A program made the position numbers and the translations under genes. The notes beneath the pieces were generated by a model. The model had not been told where the DNA came from, did not search any database, and saw only the letters and a program-made list of their open reading frames with translations. A stretch of 64,000 nucleotides of DNA from Vanessa cardui. Taxonomy: Eukaryota > Arthropoda > Insecta > Lepidoptera > Nymphalidae. Positions 33,782 through 46,930 of this stretch are shown here, piece by piece (within the stretch, counting starts at the first letter, position 1; each line of letters starts with the position of its first letter). The stretch spans positions 3,983,814-4,047,813 of the forward strand of contig NC_061138.1 in NCBI RefSeq assembly GCF_905220365.1, written 5' to 3'.

Positions 33782-34078
33782 AGTCGAGATGGCCCAGTGG
33801 TTAGAACGCGTGCATCTTAACCGATGATTGCGGATTTAAACCCAGGCAAGCACCACTGATTCATGTGCTTTATAATTAATCTCGTGCTCAGCGGTGAAGG
33901 AAAACATCGTGAGGAATACTGCATGTGACAAATTTCGTAGAAATTCTGCCACATGTCTATTCCACCAACCCGCATTGGAACTGCGTGGTGGAATATGTTC
34001 CAAAAACCTTCTCCTCAAAGGGAGAGGGAATCTCCTCAAAGCCTAGCAGTGGGAATTTACAGGCTGTTGTTGTTTTGT
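33782..34078 (+). repeat. tRNA-derived SINE (family A)
   Basis: Full-length copy; A-box intact, B-box changed to GGATTTAAACCC. It ends in GGCTGTTGTTGTTTTGTTG. The 67- and 62-codon frames here on either strand are repeat sequence, not genes. Confidence 0.85.
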
Positions 34079-35218
34079 TGCTTGTGAACGATTCCTTTTT
34101 TCGGATTTCATAAATCGAAGAATCTGAATTGGAATACGACGGTTAAAAATTTTCATCATTATTAATGCTACATTCTATTCGATCAAGATTTGGACAATCC
34201 TATTTTTATTTATAATCAATTCACAGGAGCGACGGTAAAGCTATCTCTTAAGACCGTTTTCCTGTAACTATAACCGTTAAGGTAGCTAGCCTTGCTGCTC
34301 CATATCAAATATCCATCCTGTTTATTCCAATAAGGCCGTTGTCGTATGCCATGCTTACGATTGCTTTATCTACACTTATATTATGAATGCGTAAGTAACT
34401 ATCTGTTGCCTCAAACTTAAACCGATGAAACGATTTCGATCAGATTTACTGTAGAGATAGTTTGGGTTCACTATAAATAATATAGTAAAGTGCTGTAGGT
34501 GCAGTTTAGGTGGGTAAAGCCGTAGGTTCCGTGGGTAAAGCCGTTAGGTAGATTATTAAAACAATTGATTTGGCTGCGACCAGGAACGGACTGGCAGTTT
34601 CTGAAGTACTAATTGACGATTTAGCTACTTCTATTTAGTCATAAGCGACTATAATATCTTCAGGTTTATAAAAAGAACATACTCGTGTATCAATCAAAAC
34701 AAACGACCAAATTTTGGATCGCATTCGGCATTTGTCCATCTTATATAGACCTGTTGAGCGATACATTTTTAATACAACGATAGGTTTTGTTTATGTTTTG
34801 ATATATCAGTTTGTTAACAAGCGATAAAATATATATGAAATATAAAGGAAACATTAAAATCACAAACATCCGTCTGATAAATTTAAAGTTGTACGCATGT
34901 ATATCAAAAATCATATTATGAGTTGAGATTAGATCTTTAACTCGTGTTCGTTCTCTATCAAACATTATGATTATAACATGATAAACAATAATTTACTTAT
35001 TTACTTGTTTTTCGATTGTACAATGACGTACATATTTACAAAATTACATAAAAAGTTATCATTTTCGTGCGTTCTTAGACTAGCCAACTACGTGATAGTA
35101 TGTGATTGGCCATATGCATATATATTATGAATTATAAAAACTATTTTTACGCTGACAATTCGTCACCAAATGAGTTCAAAGATGGTATATCCATTGTGAC
35201 TGTTCACAATATAATAAA

Positions 35219-35436
35219 TATGAAACAACATCATACATTATTCTGATCCCAATGTTAGTAGCTAAAGCACTTGTGTTATGGAAAATAAGAAGTAACGACG
35301 GTACCACAAACACCCAGACCTAAGACAACAAAACTAATGGTTATCTACATTGACTCGGCCGGGAATCGAACCCGGGACCCCGGAGTGACGTACCCATGAA
35401 AACCGGTGTACCCACCACTCGACCACGGAGGTCGTC
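35219..35436 (-). repeat. tRNA-derived SINE (family B)
   Basis: Same head and body as the 18243 copy; the B-box reads GGGTTCGATTCCCGGCC, fully intact, suggesting a fairly young insertion. Confidence 0.83.
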
Positions 35437-36427
35437 TTTTTCGCAAATTTTCTTTCACCATTGGAACTGGAACACAGCTACATAAAATCTCTATCTATTT
35501 CTGAACTTACCTGTTTTCGTTCGTTCTAAGCTCCTATCAACAAAGGTTGTCTCTGAGATATCGTTATAAGCTATAAGACCGCCTTTGGCCACAATTTGTT
35601 ATATATTTTTTTCTATAGTACTCAATAATTGTGTGTTGTGCTAACTAACAAACTAGGTTTCAGATTGTGGAACCTTCTCACTTTACGTCCCGTGTCAAAC
35701 AACAATATCTTCTGTATTTGTCCCTTGATTCAACAACGGAGCGAGAGCATCCTATTAAGCCATTAAACGTTACAACAAGGGAAACAATGTCAAGTCAACA
35801 TCCACGAAAGAGTTATGCTATTTCGTCAAAACAAAGTCGAAAATCTACACACATACTATCATGATATCAGAAAGTCATATGCGACATTAACTATAAAAAT
35901 TATAGCATTTAACTTGTATCCAATAAGTAACAAAATAGCGTATCACGGTATGTGAGTTATTATAGAATAGTGTAATCAATATTTTTTTTTACAGAGCGAA
36001 ACCCTTGAGATGTGTTATTCAATTACTCACGATATTAATTAACACGAAACTTGGCATAACCGTACAGCCATAAACGTAACGATTATTAATACGTGCTTCC
36101 TATACTAATTACTGGCACAACGGTTACATAAACGGTATGCGCATGTGTAAATTAGATTTTATTTGGTAAACTCGTTTCCTATGTACGCACTGATTAAATT
36201 ATATTTGGTTAACCCATTTCCTCGACGGGATGTTTATGTGAGAACACGATGCAATGTTAACATACAAAACGGGCGTACGACAAATCCACACTCGCGTCGA
36301 TTAGAACAAGGCTCCATTAAGATGATTGGAACGGATGTTTGACATCTATTCGGATGTTAGGAAAGTAGTTTCGTCAGCAAACGATTTTTCGTATCAACAG
36401 CTTTATTAAAAACATATATATTGAAAA

Positions 36428-36650
36428 CTAGTGACCCGCCCCGAACTTCGCACTAACACTGATACTTAAATTATCATGATAAAAAGTTCTAAATTTATCA
36501 GTGTTTCTTTACCATATTGTGTGTTGTATGTAAAAACCTGTCTCTCGAATCACTCTATCTATTAATAAAAACCGCATCAAAATCCGTTGCATTTTCCTAA
36601 AGATCTACATCAAAGCATACAGAAAGCGGTAAGCGACGATTTAAAGATCT
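36428..36650 (-). repeat. Repeat family D
   Basis: Minus orientation, CTAGTGACCCGCCCCGAAC to GAAAGCGGTAAGCGACG. Confidence 0.6.
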
Positions 36651-36704
36651 GATCTCCACGTCGACTTTTCGTCACCAGTTGCTCGAAACACGTCGTTTTA
36701 TTGA

Positions 36705-36850
36705 TCAAAATCAAAGTATACTTTATTCAAATAGGCTTTTGCAAGCACTTATGAATCATCATTTAACAACTACAACTATATTAAGTAAAACCATCGGTTC
36801 GGAATGTAGATTCTGCTGAGAAGAGCAGGCAAGAAGCTCAGTAGTTACTC
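36705..36850 (+). repeat. Retroelement-like 3' fragment
   Basis: AATCAAAGTATACTTTATTC, TAGGCTTTTGCAAGCACTT and GAAGAGCAGGCAAGAAGCTC form a module common in lepidopteran DNA; a shorter piece with GAGAAGAATCGGCAAGAAAC lies at 23128-23178. Family assignment is from memory only. Confidence 0.5.
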
Positions 36851-37794
36851 TTTGAAGAACTATTGTTACTTTGAAATACGAATGAATATCAAGATACATA
36901 TCATTGGAACAGAATGTAATAAGCGCCAACCCTATTCAATAAGAAATGACGCCTTTGCTCAAATGAGAAACATTAACAAATTGTTCATTAATCAAAAAAG
37001 ATATATACCCCTTTTACTTGAAAAATTTTCTTAATATAACTGTCTGGGTTGCCGCAACTTGATTGAAACTTGCAGTGATATTATTTCATAACACTGCCCC
37101 GTATTTCGAGCAAGTTGTACGGTTGTTACACGTGAATGAGATTCACAACGAATTACAATAAATACCTGTTCGGGCTAACATAAGATCATCGGGGAAACAC
37201 TGAGCAATTTTCGCAAAACTACTTTTGTTTCGCGCTCATTTGCCTCATTATTTTATGGCCAACGACCGAGTTGTGTATTCAAAACGTATTCTCTAGTTAA
37301 GACTATTTATCATTGTCGTTGAATTCGTGTGATTTTTGTCGCCGTACTAAAATTTTGGATTTCATTTACATATTAAGAATTTGATGATTTTATGTACCTA
37401 TTGTTATAAAGCACAACTCATTGAGAATAAATAATTATTTTCGACTAACTTATTGCCAGCTCTAAAAAATATAATTTCGGATACAAATACTATTTGCAAA
37501 TTATATTATATATAAAAAACTATTGTTTGGGTGATTCAGTGGTGTCGTATTCTTGTACATTACAAAATTTGTTATCAGTTACAAACAAATATTATTGTAC
37601 AGAATGATAACAGAGAGATATGGTGTCCTAGAAATTAACATCAAATAAAGAGAATACATTACAGACAATTCAAATAAAACGAAAAATAATTAGTTCACGA
37701 CTACAAAACTAATTAAGCACTCTTACATCGGGTTCCTTTGACTAATCCAATAGAAACCAATAAGGCCATAACAAACGGTATATTTTTAGCGCTC

Positions 37795-38110
37795 AGCTGT
37801 CAGTGCACATGTTTACGGGAGGCCGGGAGCGCCCTCCTGTCGCCGGTGGTCATAAGCGTGGGGCGCGCGCGATCAATACGGCAGGGCTTCCCTGCTGGCG
37901 TTACGCGGGCCATGAGAATTGATAGAACACGCAGTGGCTTGTAAACTTGTAACCCATTCCCGTGGAAGTTTACTGCATTCGAATCGATAAAAAAGTAAAC
38001 AGGAGGCCTTATTCTGTAACTGATTTCGTATCTCACTCGTGAAATATTGGAAAATAGGTCCCGTGAAATCATCTAACAGTTCACGATCGTGAACGATTTT
38101 CTTGGTCACG
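37795..38110 (-). promoter_or_regulatory. GC-rich, CpG-rich island, possible distal promoter/first exon
   Basis: 37800-37915 is strongly GC- and CpG-rich (GGGGCGCGCGCGATCAATAC) in otherwise AT-rich sequence. A TCAGT initiator-like word lies on the minus strand at 38023-38019 and on the plus strand at 37800-37804. A perfect 16-bp palindrome is at 38079-38094. It could be an Src64B promoter or a fragment of a mobile element; nothing decides between them here. Confidence 0.25.
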
Positions 38111-39299
38111 TTTGAGTTTCGGACGAATAGGCATTTCGTGGCCGGACTGCAAGACCTCTTGTCAACGACGCCTAGTATGCTCGGCGTTGATTGAGTGTTG
38201 TGTTATAACCAAAGACAAAGCCAGCTTATTAAAATGAATGTCCAACGTCAATCGCTTACAGGGAACAATGTCGCATACAGTTTCACACACTTAATTGATC
38301 TGTGTCTCATTTATTTTATGGGAGGGATCCGATATTAACAATACGCAATAAATTCAATTGAAATAAAGGGGAGATTTAATAGAATTAATTTAATGGCGAC
38401 GAAAGTGAATTTGATACAATTGTGAAAATAATAAATAGATAAAATTAATTCAATTGCTATTCAGCATACATCAGTTTATTCCATTTGAAATTATAAAACA
38501 TTTTTATACATGTGATTTGATTAAACAATACAAACAATTCTAGAGAACAATCTAGGAAATCATAATGAACTTAAAACAAAGAGACTATATATAAATATAT
38601 TTTCAAATAAAAAACAATGTTTAATTTAAATAGTTTTGGCGAATCATTATAAATAAATGGATTGAAATTGAAAACACGACGCCAGCTTGATAATAATCGT
38701 GATGTTACCATGAGGTCTTGCACTCAGGAACATGCCTTTGGCGGAGACCATGTCTGCATACTAGATAACTACGTCTACACACAGACGTGCGTCTACATTA
38801 TACTGTAAAATAGATACTTGTTTCCATATCCAATGGAATATGGAAACGAGATTAATTAGAATTTTCCATTTAAAACATTTGCGGCAATTCTTTAATGACA
38901 CCACGCACACAAAAGCATTATTTTAATTCTAGAAGGAAGTACGTTTAACAATTTAAATTTAAGAAAATGACGCAAAAAGAAACAAAAACGTCTTAAAATT
39001 CTCATAGTAATTAATTTGTTTACGACTAAATCTTTATCTCAATACATACATATCGAAATGAGAATAATAACGTGTGAATACGAACATTTGCCGTGGAATC
39101 GTGGAAAAAAATGCTAACAGCTTTTCCATTCCCTGAGCGTAAGAACCTAGTTTATTTGTCTGTCTGGAGTTAATAAGCCGTAGTTTGATATACATACATA
39201 TTTTTAATGAATCTTCTTCGGATACGATAAAAGAAAAAAGTCGAAACTGAGTACAAAGAATCCATATGTAGCGTTCTGCCAAATTTTAAATTTAAATTC

Positions 39300-39448
39300 A
39301 GAGTAAGAAAATCTTTGTCTGTTTTCAAATTTCTTTATCAAGTTTTAAACTCTTAGTACCATTTTACATAATTAACCATTTTATATGTACTGTTATTTTA
39401 TAAGATTTGGAGTGCAATAAAGTTTTTATCTATCTATCTATCTATCTA
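39300..39448 (+). repeat. LINE-like 3' end with (TATC)n tail
   Basis: GGAGTGCAATAAAGTTTTTA is followed directly by five TATC units (39427-39448), the usual layout of a non-LTR retroposon end (poly(A) signal then short tandem tail). Confidence 0.5.
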
Positions 39449-39679
39449 CCTTTTGAATCTAAAGATGAATTCATTGCGATGCAATATGTCATTCTCAATC
39501 GGTAAAGCAGATTGTCGCTCATACTGAGCACACGAAAATAGATCATAATATGTGACGAATCTTTTCTTACCCCGATTGAATATTTTAAAAATATATGTAT
39601 GCATATAATAAAATTAGAGTGTCAGTTTGTAATGTTATAGTAGCTCTTTTTTACCCAATGGATATTTACGGTATTATTA

Positions 39680-39893
39680 TACATAGTTAAATACACGGTA
39701 CATATACCAAAATAATATTATTTGCAATTTTTGTCTGTCTGTCTGTTTGTTTCGGCTAGTCTCTGGAACTGCTGGACCGATTTTGACGGGACTTTCACTG
39801 ACAGATAATGGATATAATAGGGAGTAACTTAGGCTACAATAATATTTATTTTTTGTTAAATTCAAACTCGTACAAGGTCGCGGGCACAGCTAG
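39680..39893 (+). repeat. LINE-like 3' fragment (family E)
   Basis: Modules TTTTGTCTGTCTGTCTGTTT, ACCGATTTTGACGGGACTTT, GGGAGTAACTTAGGCTACAA and GGTCGCGGGCACAGCTAGTA. Related copies are at 15712-15870 (minus) and 19330-19485 (plus). Confidence 0.55.
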
Positions 39894-40277
39894 TATTACT
39901 ATATGTTCCATTTATAAAGTAATTTCATCGTTTGTAATTTAAATAACAATACAAATTAATTAATTTAGTCTAACAGTTGATGTCAAAAGCACGCTCAATT
40001 CGGCTTGATCAATTTTGTTTCACATCGCAGACATGAAATCGACCTAATTACTTTAGACAGTATGACTATTTTATAGATATTGTTTTAAAACTCTTTATCT
40101 ACAGTCCTAAAATTATTATGAAAGGTAATTAATTATTTCAACATTAATAATCGAACTATTGCTGTTGTTTAAAAGTACTATGTTGGCAGTTGAAATATGA
40201 AAATTATTGCATTAACTTTTTAATTATTTATTATGTTTCATAGCCAAATGGAAAATAACTGAACCCTTACGCATTCG

Positions 40278-40470
40278 TCATGCCTGTCTGTCTGTCTGTT
40301 CCTCCATCCGTATGTCACAGCAACTTTTTTTCCGATATCATAAAGCTATACTCCTGAAACTTGGTAAGTAACATTTCATACATTTACTCAAATTAAAAAA
40401 AAAAAACGAAACTTTACGGAACCCTTCTTGGACGAGAGTCCGTCTCGCACTTGGGAGTCTTTTTTTATCT
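40278..40470 (+). repeat. Interspersed repeat with GGAACCCTTC...GAGTCCGTCTCGCACTTGG module
   Basis: CTGTCTGTCTGTTCCTCCAT is followed by an A-run and GGAACCCTTCTTGGACGAGA and GTCCGTCTCGCACTTGGGAG, a tail I know from many lepidopteran repeats. The 67-codon frame starting at 40428 begins in it and is unlikely to be a gene. Confidence 0.45.
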
Positions 40471-42897
40471 GTATCGACAGTTTATTGCATGACTTTAAAC
40501 AAATGAATTCGTTTTATTTCATAAACGCTAAGTCAATAGCAACGATCTATTTTCCTCTTACGGAAAATGAGAATAATATCATAGGCAGCGAAATTACTTA
40601 TCCTGGTTTCTTTCAAATGCAGATTATGTAAAAACATATATAAAGATATCGTCGAGATAAACATTTAGTACAAGGCCTCATTGATGTTTACCCAGCTACA
40701 AACGCAACCTCCAAATTAATTATTATCTGAAACATCTCGGATTCATAACATATATTACTTAATAAACAAGCCGTATATTTCTCGAAACATAGTGTTCTGA
40801 AATTAAAACGGAATTTCCCCACAAAGAAAACATAACGATATATATGTATATTACTTGGATATGCGTTGCGCGTTTCTACGTGACATGATGAATTCTCTTC
40901 AAGATGGATACCCGGTTTTATTTCTCCGCCATACGGCTATTCGAGGGCTTATAAAGGAAGGTGCAGCCTTATAACGGATCGTTCCGGCCCGAGAAAGGAA
41001 ATTCATATTTGTTTTTGTGTGAGACAACTTTCCTTCCACTTAATAACATTTCGTATACCGACTTTTACGAGGGGAGTTGAAGATCAGATATATTGATAAT
41101 ATTATAACGGCATATTGATACAAATGTAGTAAATTAAGTTTATCCTGTTAAAGATAATATCTTGCCCTGAATAGTAAACTATAACAGCCTATGAATGACA
41201 CCTAATTTTTTAAAAATATTAGAGCATACTCCACCAAGGAGTTTGGTTTGGTTACAAAAGAGTACGTAGGCTCCATTACTATATTCTATGCCCTAATTTG
41301 ATCTCATAATTTATTAATTACTTCTATTTACAAATTATAAAAACTTTATAGACTATTAAGTACACGAAACAAAGGGACTATCTGTTAGCATTATCTATAG
41401 TCAACATTTATAAATGAAGATGATTACAATGTAATATACAAATTAATTAATACTATGTTCTGTATTAAATTTAAAGATACGAAATATGGGCTAACAAGAA
41501 TATTTCACATTTATCGTCAAAAGTCTTAATTTAAAGCGATTTGAATTCGAAAGACATGCTGCCTATTCTGATGTGTTTTAAGCATATTTTTTTAGTAGAT
41601 TTTCAGTTAAGCATTACAATAATACGTCTTCCCTTTTACAGCATTATATTTAATACTAGGATTATTACGTCACGATCCAATGAATGTCTCTGTATACCTA
41701 ACTGCATATATTATTTAATCTTTCATCTCGAATGAAATGGAAATCATCGTTTTATTCTCGTTAATAGGGTCTGATTGAAACTGTCAATGAAAAAGTGTCA
41801 TCAAATCTGACCTAGATCGTTATGAAGTTCATATCTGATAATTGCATTGACACGATCGTCAGTTTTGAATTCAACTTTTTTATCTCTCGTTTCAAATCTG
41901 TCGAACTTGCTTTAGAAAAAAATGCCCTGGAAAAAATCATATTGACACATTTCTTTTATTGTATTTGTCAAGCAATAATTTTACATGGCGGTGGCTCTAT
42001 AGAGTTTCATCAGGGTAGGTTATCATACTTAGTGTTATTGTGTTCAGATTTGAGCCAGTGTAGCTTCAGTCACGACATAATATCTTAGTTCCAAGGATGG
42101 TGGCTCATTGGAGATAATTTTTTACAACGCCAATGTTTGCAAACATTACTACGGATTTGAGCACACTCTTCGGATGACATTCACAGATCTATCTAAGCCA
42201 TTGATTACTATTCAAGATAACTTATCAGTAGTAGTATTCAGCTCTTTGTAAATCCATGCATGCATATGGTATTGATTGAAAGAAAGTCGCTTCTTTGAAT
42301 ATACCTCGGATTGCAATCGTTGCGGAAACGAGGCGTCGTTAGGATTAAAATTAGTAGCGCCATTTTCACTTGAGGTGCAGTTAGTAGGTATGTGAAGCGG
42401 TTTTACTTGACTCGTTACAAAACATAAGTACAGTATAAAAGTTTATTAAAAACTTTCTTGTAGCAAGAAATTTAAAATTACACATTTCTAAAATATTGGT
42501 AGCTCAGATTGTTAATTAATTTACTGTATACGTCATTAGTACATTATGTAATACTTACGAGTAACGTATATTTTAACAGTACTTTTACTTTCATAACATC
42601 TAAAGAAAAAATTGGTAAAAGGCCGCGCAATATCTAGAGTATCTTACAGTCTTTTACTCATAAATATTTACTACAAAACTATTTTATATGATATCGAATA
42701 CAAACAATCTTCTCTATGAAAAGAAGAGCTAAGCGAATAGAATTAATTTTACTGGACCACATCGAAGTAATCGATTTGCCTTGGAAATACGTTTGCTATG
42801 ACTAACGGCAAACGTGGCTTACTCTACTTTTTTTAAATATTCAATAACACAATCTATAATACAAAGATTTTTCTTCGGGTAAGAAGTATCACTACTC

Positions 42898-43072
42898 ACT
42901 AAATAGTACAAAAGAAATTCGCTTTCTCTGTCTCTATATATGCTAAAATCTTTAAAACTACGCAACGGATTTTGATGCGATTTTTTTATAGATTCGATTC
43001 GAGAGGTTTTTATATATGATACATTGACAAAATAGTAAAGAACACTGATAATTTAAAAAGTTTGTTTTGTGT
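42898..43072 (+). repeat. Repeat family D, right end lost
   Basis: Left and middle modules present (TTCGCTTTCTCTGTCTCTAT, ACTACGCAACGGATTTTGAT); the CGGGTCGC end is missing. Confidence 0.55.
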
Positions 43073-43615
43073 AAATAAACATATTCTGTATTATATTTAT
43101 TCATATGTAATGTGACAAAGGATGAATAGATTTGCCAAATTTAATCCATAATAATTATGGCGGCGAGAATTATTTATCTAATTAAGGCCTGAGGAGCATG
43201 GGCGAAGGCGTCTCTGTTGGAAAGTTTTGGAATTTATCGTCTTCTTCCGTCGGGACTTACAGTTCGTTCTGAAGTTTCTTAGTATTTTTACTTAGAGTAA
43301 AAGTAACGCTTTTCTCGTACGAATTACACTTAAAAGGGCGATTTCTTTACGCCTTTGCAGACACTTTGTAAATATTTTACGTAAAGGCAAAAGCTAGTGA
43401 ATTTGAATTATCCCCAATACATCACTGTCTAGTGCTAGTGTCAGTTTCAAAAATTGAGATTAAGTACTAGTTTGAAAGGAAGGATATGAATGAAAAAGGT
43501 ACAGTACCTTTAAAATAAAGTATTCTTATTTAATAAATTCAGTTCAACGTGAACACGTTTCAGATCCTTTTTATTTTTATATATTAAAATCAATTTAAAC
43601 TACTAATTTTTTATT

Positions 43616-43740
43616 TACTTGTGTTTATAATTAATCTCATGATCGGTGGGAAAGAATAACATCGCGAGCAAACCCGTGTATCCACCCGCAAAGGAGCAAT
43701 CTCGTGATATTTGCTCCAAATCTTTACAGGCTGTCATTGT
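43616..43740 (+). repeat. SINE family A, 5'-truncated and degraded
   Basis: Only the body survives: GTGTTTATAATTAATCTCAT through TTTACAGGCTGTCATTGT. The tRNA-like head is absent. Confidence 0.55.
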
Positions 43741-46702
43741 ACCTTTATATCCCATTTTTGAATGGAAAATAAGAATAACTAAAACAAATCAATGTAGTTT
43801 CAAAATCAGCGAAGCTATCGAACATAAAAGCAAACCATTCAATTTGTCATTCCTCAAATTCAAATCCGTTGAAATTATAACCACATAATATCCATAGAAA
43901 AAAATATTAATGCATAGTTTCGCTCAGACGACTACTATTTATTACACCTTCCTGACGTGTCTGAAGTATCGACGGGAACCGAGGGTAGTTTGATAAAAGC
44001 TAGTGTATAGGTAAGAGTCCTTTACGTACGTATAAAGGTCTAAAGGCGAACTAAAGAATATACGCTACGTATAAAAATGCGAAACACAAAACAAGTTTTA
44101 ACGGTAAACTAATACCCGATTATAGATAGAAACGGTTTACGACATAATTACTGTTTTCTCGGACATTTTTATAGACAAAATGTAGAGCAACACCTTTTAC
44201 AGATAATTAAAAAAAAATGGCCGTACAATTTGGAATAATAAATTAATTAAAATAACGAAAACGGCTTAACAATTCGAATGCCCTTTCTAACTTGTGTAAA
44301 TTTCAAGTTTATAATTTTTCTTGCACCTTTCCATAAAGAAAAGTGTTATGAATTTTAAAATTAATTTAAAGTGGTTTCGTCGTGTATCTAAATTATTTTA
44401 AGACGTATAAAATCATAATTTATATGTTTTAATGAGCTACTCCGCTTGTAATTATATTCATTTAGACCGGACGGAAGAAAGAATTGCAGTGAAGGATTTC
44501 CGTATTTAATAACAGAAGCCAAAAAAAAATATCTCGGTCAAACCAATACCAAGGAGCCGCATTGCAGAAGTCGGAAATACTTTAAAATTTAAAAGAATAG
44601 CGTCTTCATTTAAGACAAATGACCTGACTATTATATTTCTATTTAGTTTTAATTGTGACAGCCTGTGGTTATAAGTTTATTCAAACATCAGAATTCATTT
44701 AACCTGATGACTTTTATGCTTCGTTATTTTGAAATTCATAATAGAACGTTTCATTTTTTGTGTATATACATTATACATACTAACGAGCCTAATCCGTCTC
44801 CTAGTACAATGTAATTATGATTTTTGTCTAATATAACTATAACGTTGGTATGCAATGTCCAAATTGAAGAAATATTTATGGCAAGAATTAATTAACAATG
44901 AATTATAAAACCTCATTACTCTATTGCCACTTTCACCGACACAGCTTAGTTAATAATACTCCCTGGCAAAATAATAAACGATATTTTAAGAAAAAAATAT
45001 AGACATCGAATCATACTGGCAATTCTCAAGACTATCACGTTGTTCTATAAAAATTCTCAAGCTTATATAACAGTGCCCTTTTGTTCCACTTATAACAGTT
45101 TTTAAAACTATTTTCCACGACAAAAAGAAAAATAATTAATAATAAATTGAAACCTTTAATTTCGACGACATTCTCTTTGCCTCCATTAAAAGTCGTTATA
45201 AATAGTGTAATTGAATTGAGTCACAAACAAAAAACAGTATATCCATATAAGAATTGTGTTATGGTGATCAATACACGTAATATGTACATTTAATTAGGAC
45301 ACGTAATAAATTTAAGAGCATTAATAGTTGAAGCGACAACAAATTATCTTTTAACTAAATGTCGCTATACAGAAACTACGGACTTAATAGTTTTGGATAA
45401 GGGCAATCCATTAACAGCACATCCGTTCAGAGACACCTGCGTATAAAAAAAACGAGTTTATAATCGTCACGTTCGATATTAGTCGATTAATTAGTATAAT
45501 GTTGATCCAACTTAGATTTTATCATTAAAATGCAGCAAAGATAAACACTTTCCCACATTCGAAAAGTCGTTCGTGTAATAAGGTATTTATAATTTCTGTA
45601 TCTGCATTTTCGGTAGAGCCTTGATAACGCTTGTTCATTAACATGATACGTATCTTAAAAATGCATGAACGATAATACTTGTATCCATTTTATAACGTTA
45701 TCAATGTTACTTTTTTTATGGCACACATTTATATGTACTTTTTAAATATCCCGACTTCCCACGATTATAATTAGGATATTACCTTATTGGTATACCTATA
45801 TGAGGAATTCCTTCCATCAGTGAAAATTATATAATTTTTAATTTATCGTGTTCAAACAGACAGACAACTATTTTATATTATATGTATTTAATTAAAGATA
45901 AAACTACGAAACTTTTTTTAAATACAAAAATTTGTATTTTGTCATATCATTGTATGTATATAACTTTGAATGTAATTAATCTATCCATGTATTTATTGTA
46001 CTGACCACACGAAATTCATAACATTTTACCTTTAACACAAATACCGACGTTTACAATTTGACATCCTTGAGAGGTTAAGTAATAAAATTAATTTAAAATT
46101 CGAATTCGAAATTCCATCGAAATCGGTTCATCAATTTAAGCGTGAAGCTGGAACAGACAAAGTTATATATGTACATTTATTATATTAGTATACATGGCGC
46201 GAACAAAAGACATTTTAAACGCTCCACACATTCATACCGATCCCCATTTCCCTATTAATCTAAAACAATATAAATAGCTTCAAGTTAGCGTCTAAAGTAT
46301 GCAAACAATAGTCGTCCTTAATTCGTCCGTATATAAACACCCATTGTGATATACTAGAGAGCTGTCGAAAGCGTTTTATGCTCCAATTAGGCAAACCTCT
46401 CATATGTAAAGAAAAAACCTTTACAATTTCATAGCGTTACGTAAATTTAACTTTCGCTCGCGTATGTAACTCGACTGGTTTTCATTTATGCACATTGTTA
46501 ATTAACTAAAATAGGTTTTGTTAAAATAGAGGTGCAGCAAAAAATATCATTATACTTAATTATGTGGAGACGTAAACAACAATGAATAGGTAGGAAGTTA
46601 TTTCGAAACATCTTAGTTTTTGTGTAATGGCAAAATACTTCGAGGAATATTTGGTATTTTTATATAAATATTCATTATAGATAATATAATACGAAAAACA
46701 AC

Positions 46703-46930
46703 TTAGATGGCCCAGTGGTAAGAACGCGTACATTTCAACCGATGATTGCAGGTTCAAATCTGGGCAAGCACCACTTAATTTTCATGTTCTTAATTTGTGT
46801 TTATAATTCATCTGTGGCTCGGCGGTAAAGGAAAACATCTTGAGGATACCTGCAAGTTTCTATGTCTAATTTGCTCCTAGCCTTCTCAAAGGGACAGAAG
46901 GAGGATTTATAGTACGTTGTTACTGTAGTG
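46703..46930 (+). repeat. SINE family A, 3' part deleted
   Basis: Head AGATGGCCCAGTGGTAAGAA with a B-box GGTTCAAATC, then a shortened body ending near GTACGTTGTTACTGT. Confidence 0.7.

Larger units (their letters stand above)
29831..37790. other. AT-rich stretch without recognised genes
   Basis: Holds SINE-A (33782), SINE-B (35219), repeat D copies (31832, 36428), and LINE-like tails. Frames up to 92 codons (for example 31226-31504, 32914-33153, 35667-35864) show no family features, have low-complexity or random composition, and are treated as chance. Confidence 0.55.

Noticed and set aside
37800..38219. Minus-strand stop-free frame of about 110 codons through the GC-rich island
   Set aside because: GC-rich DNA has few stops, the composition is not convincing and no domain is visible; kept only as a regulatory-region candidate.
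39427..39448. CRISPR-like or other array from the TATC tandem units
   Set aside because: Simple microsatellite after a LINE-like AATAAA end; no spacers.
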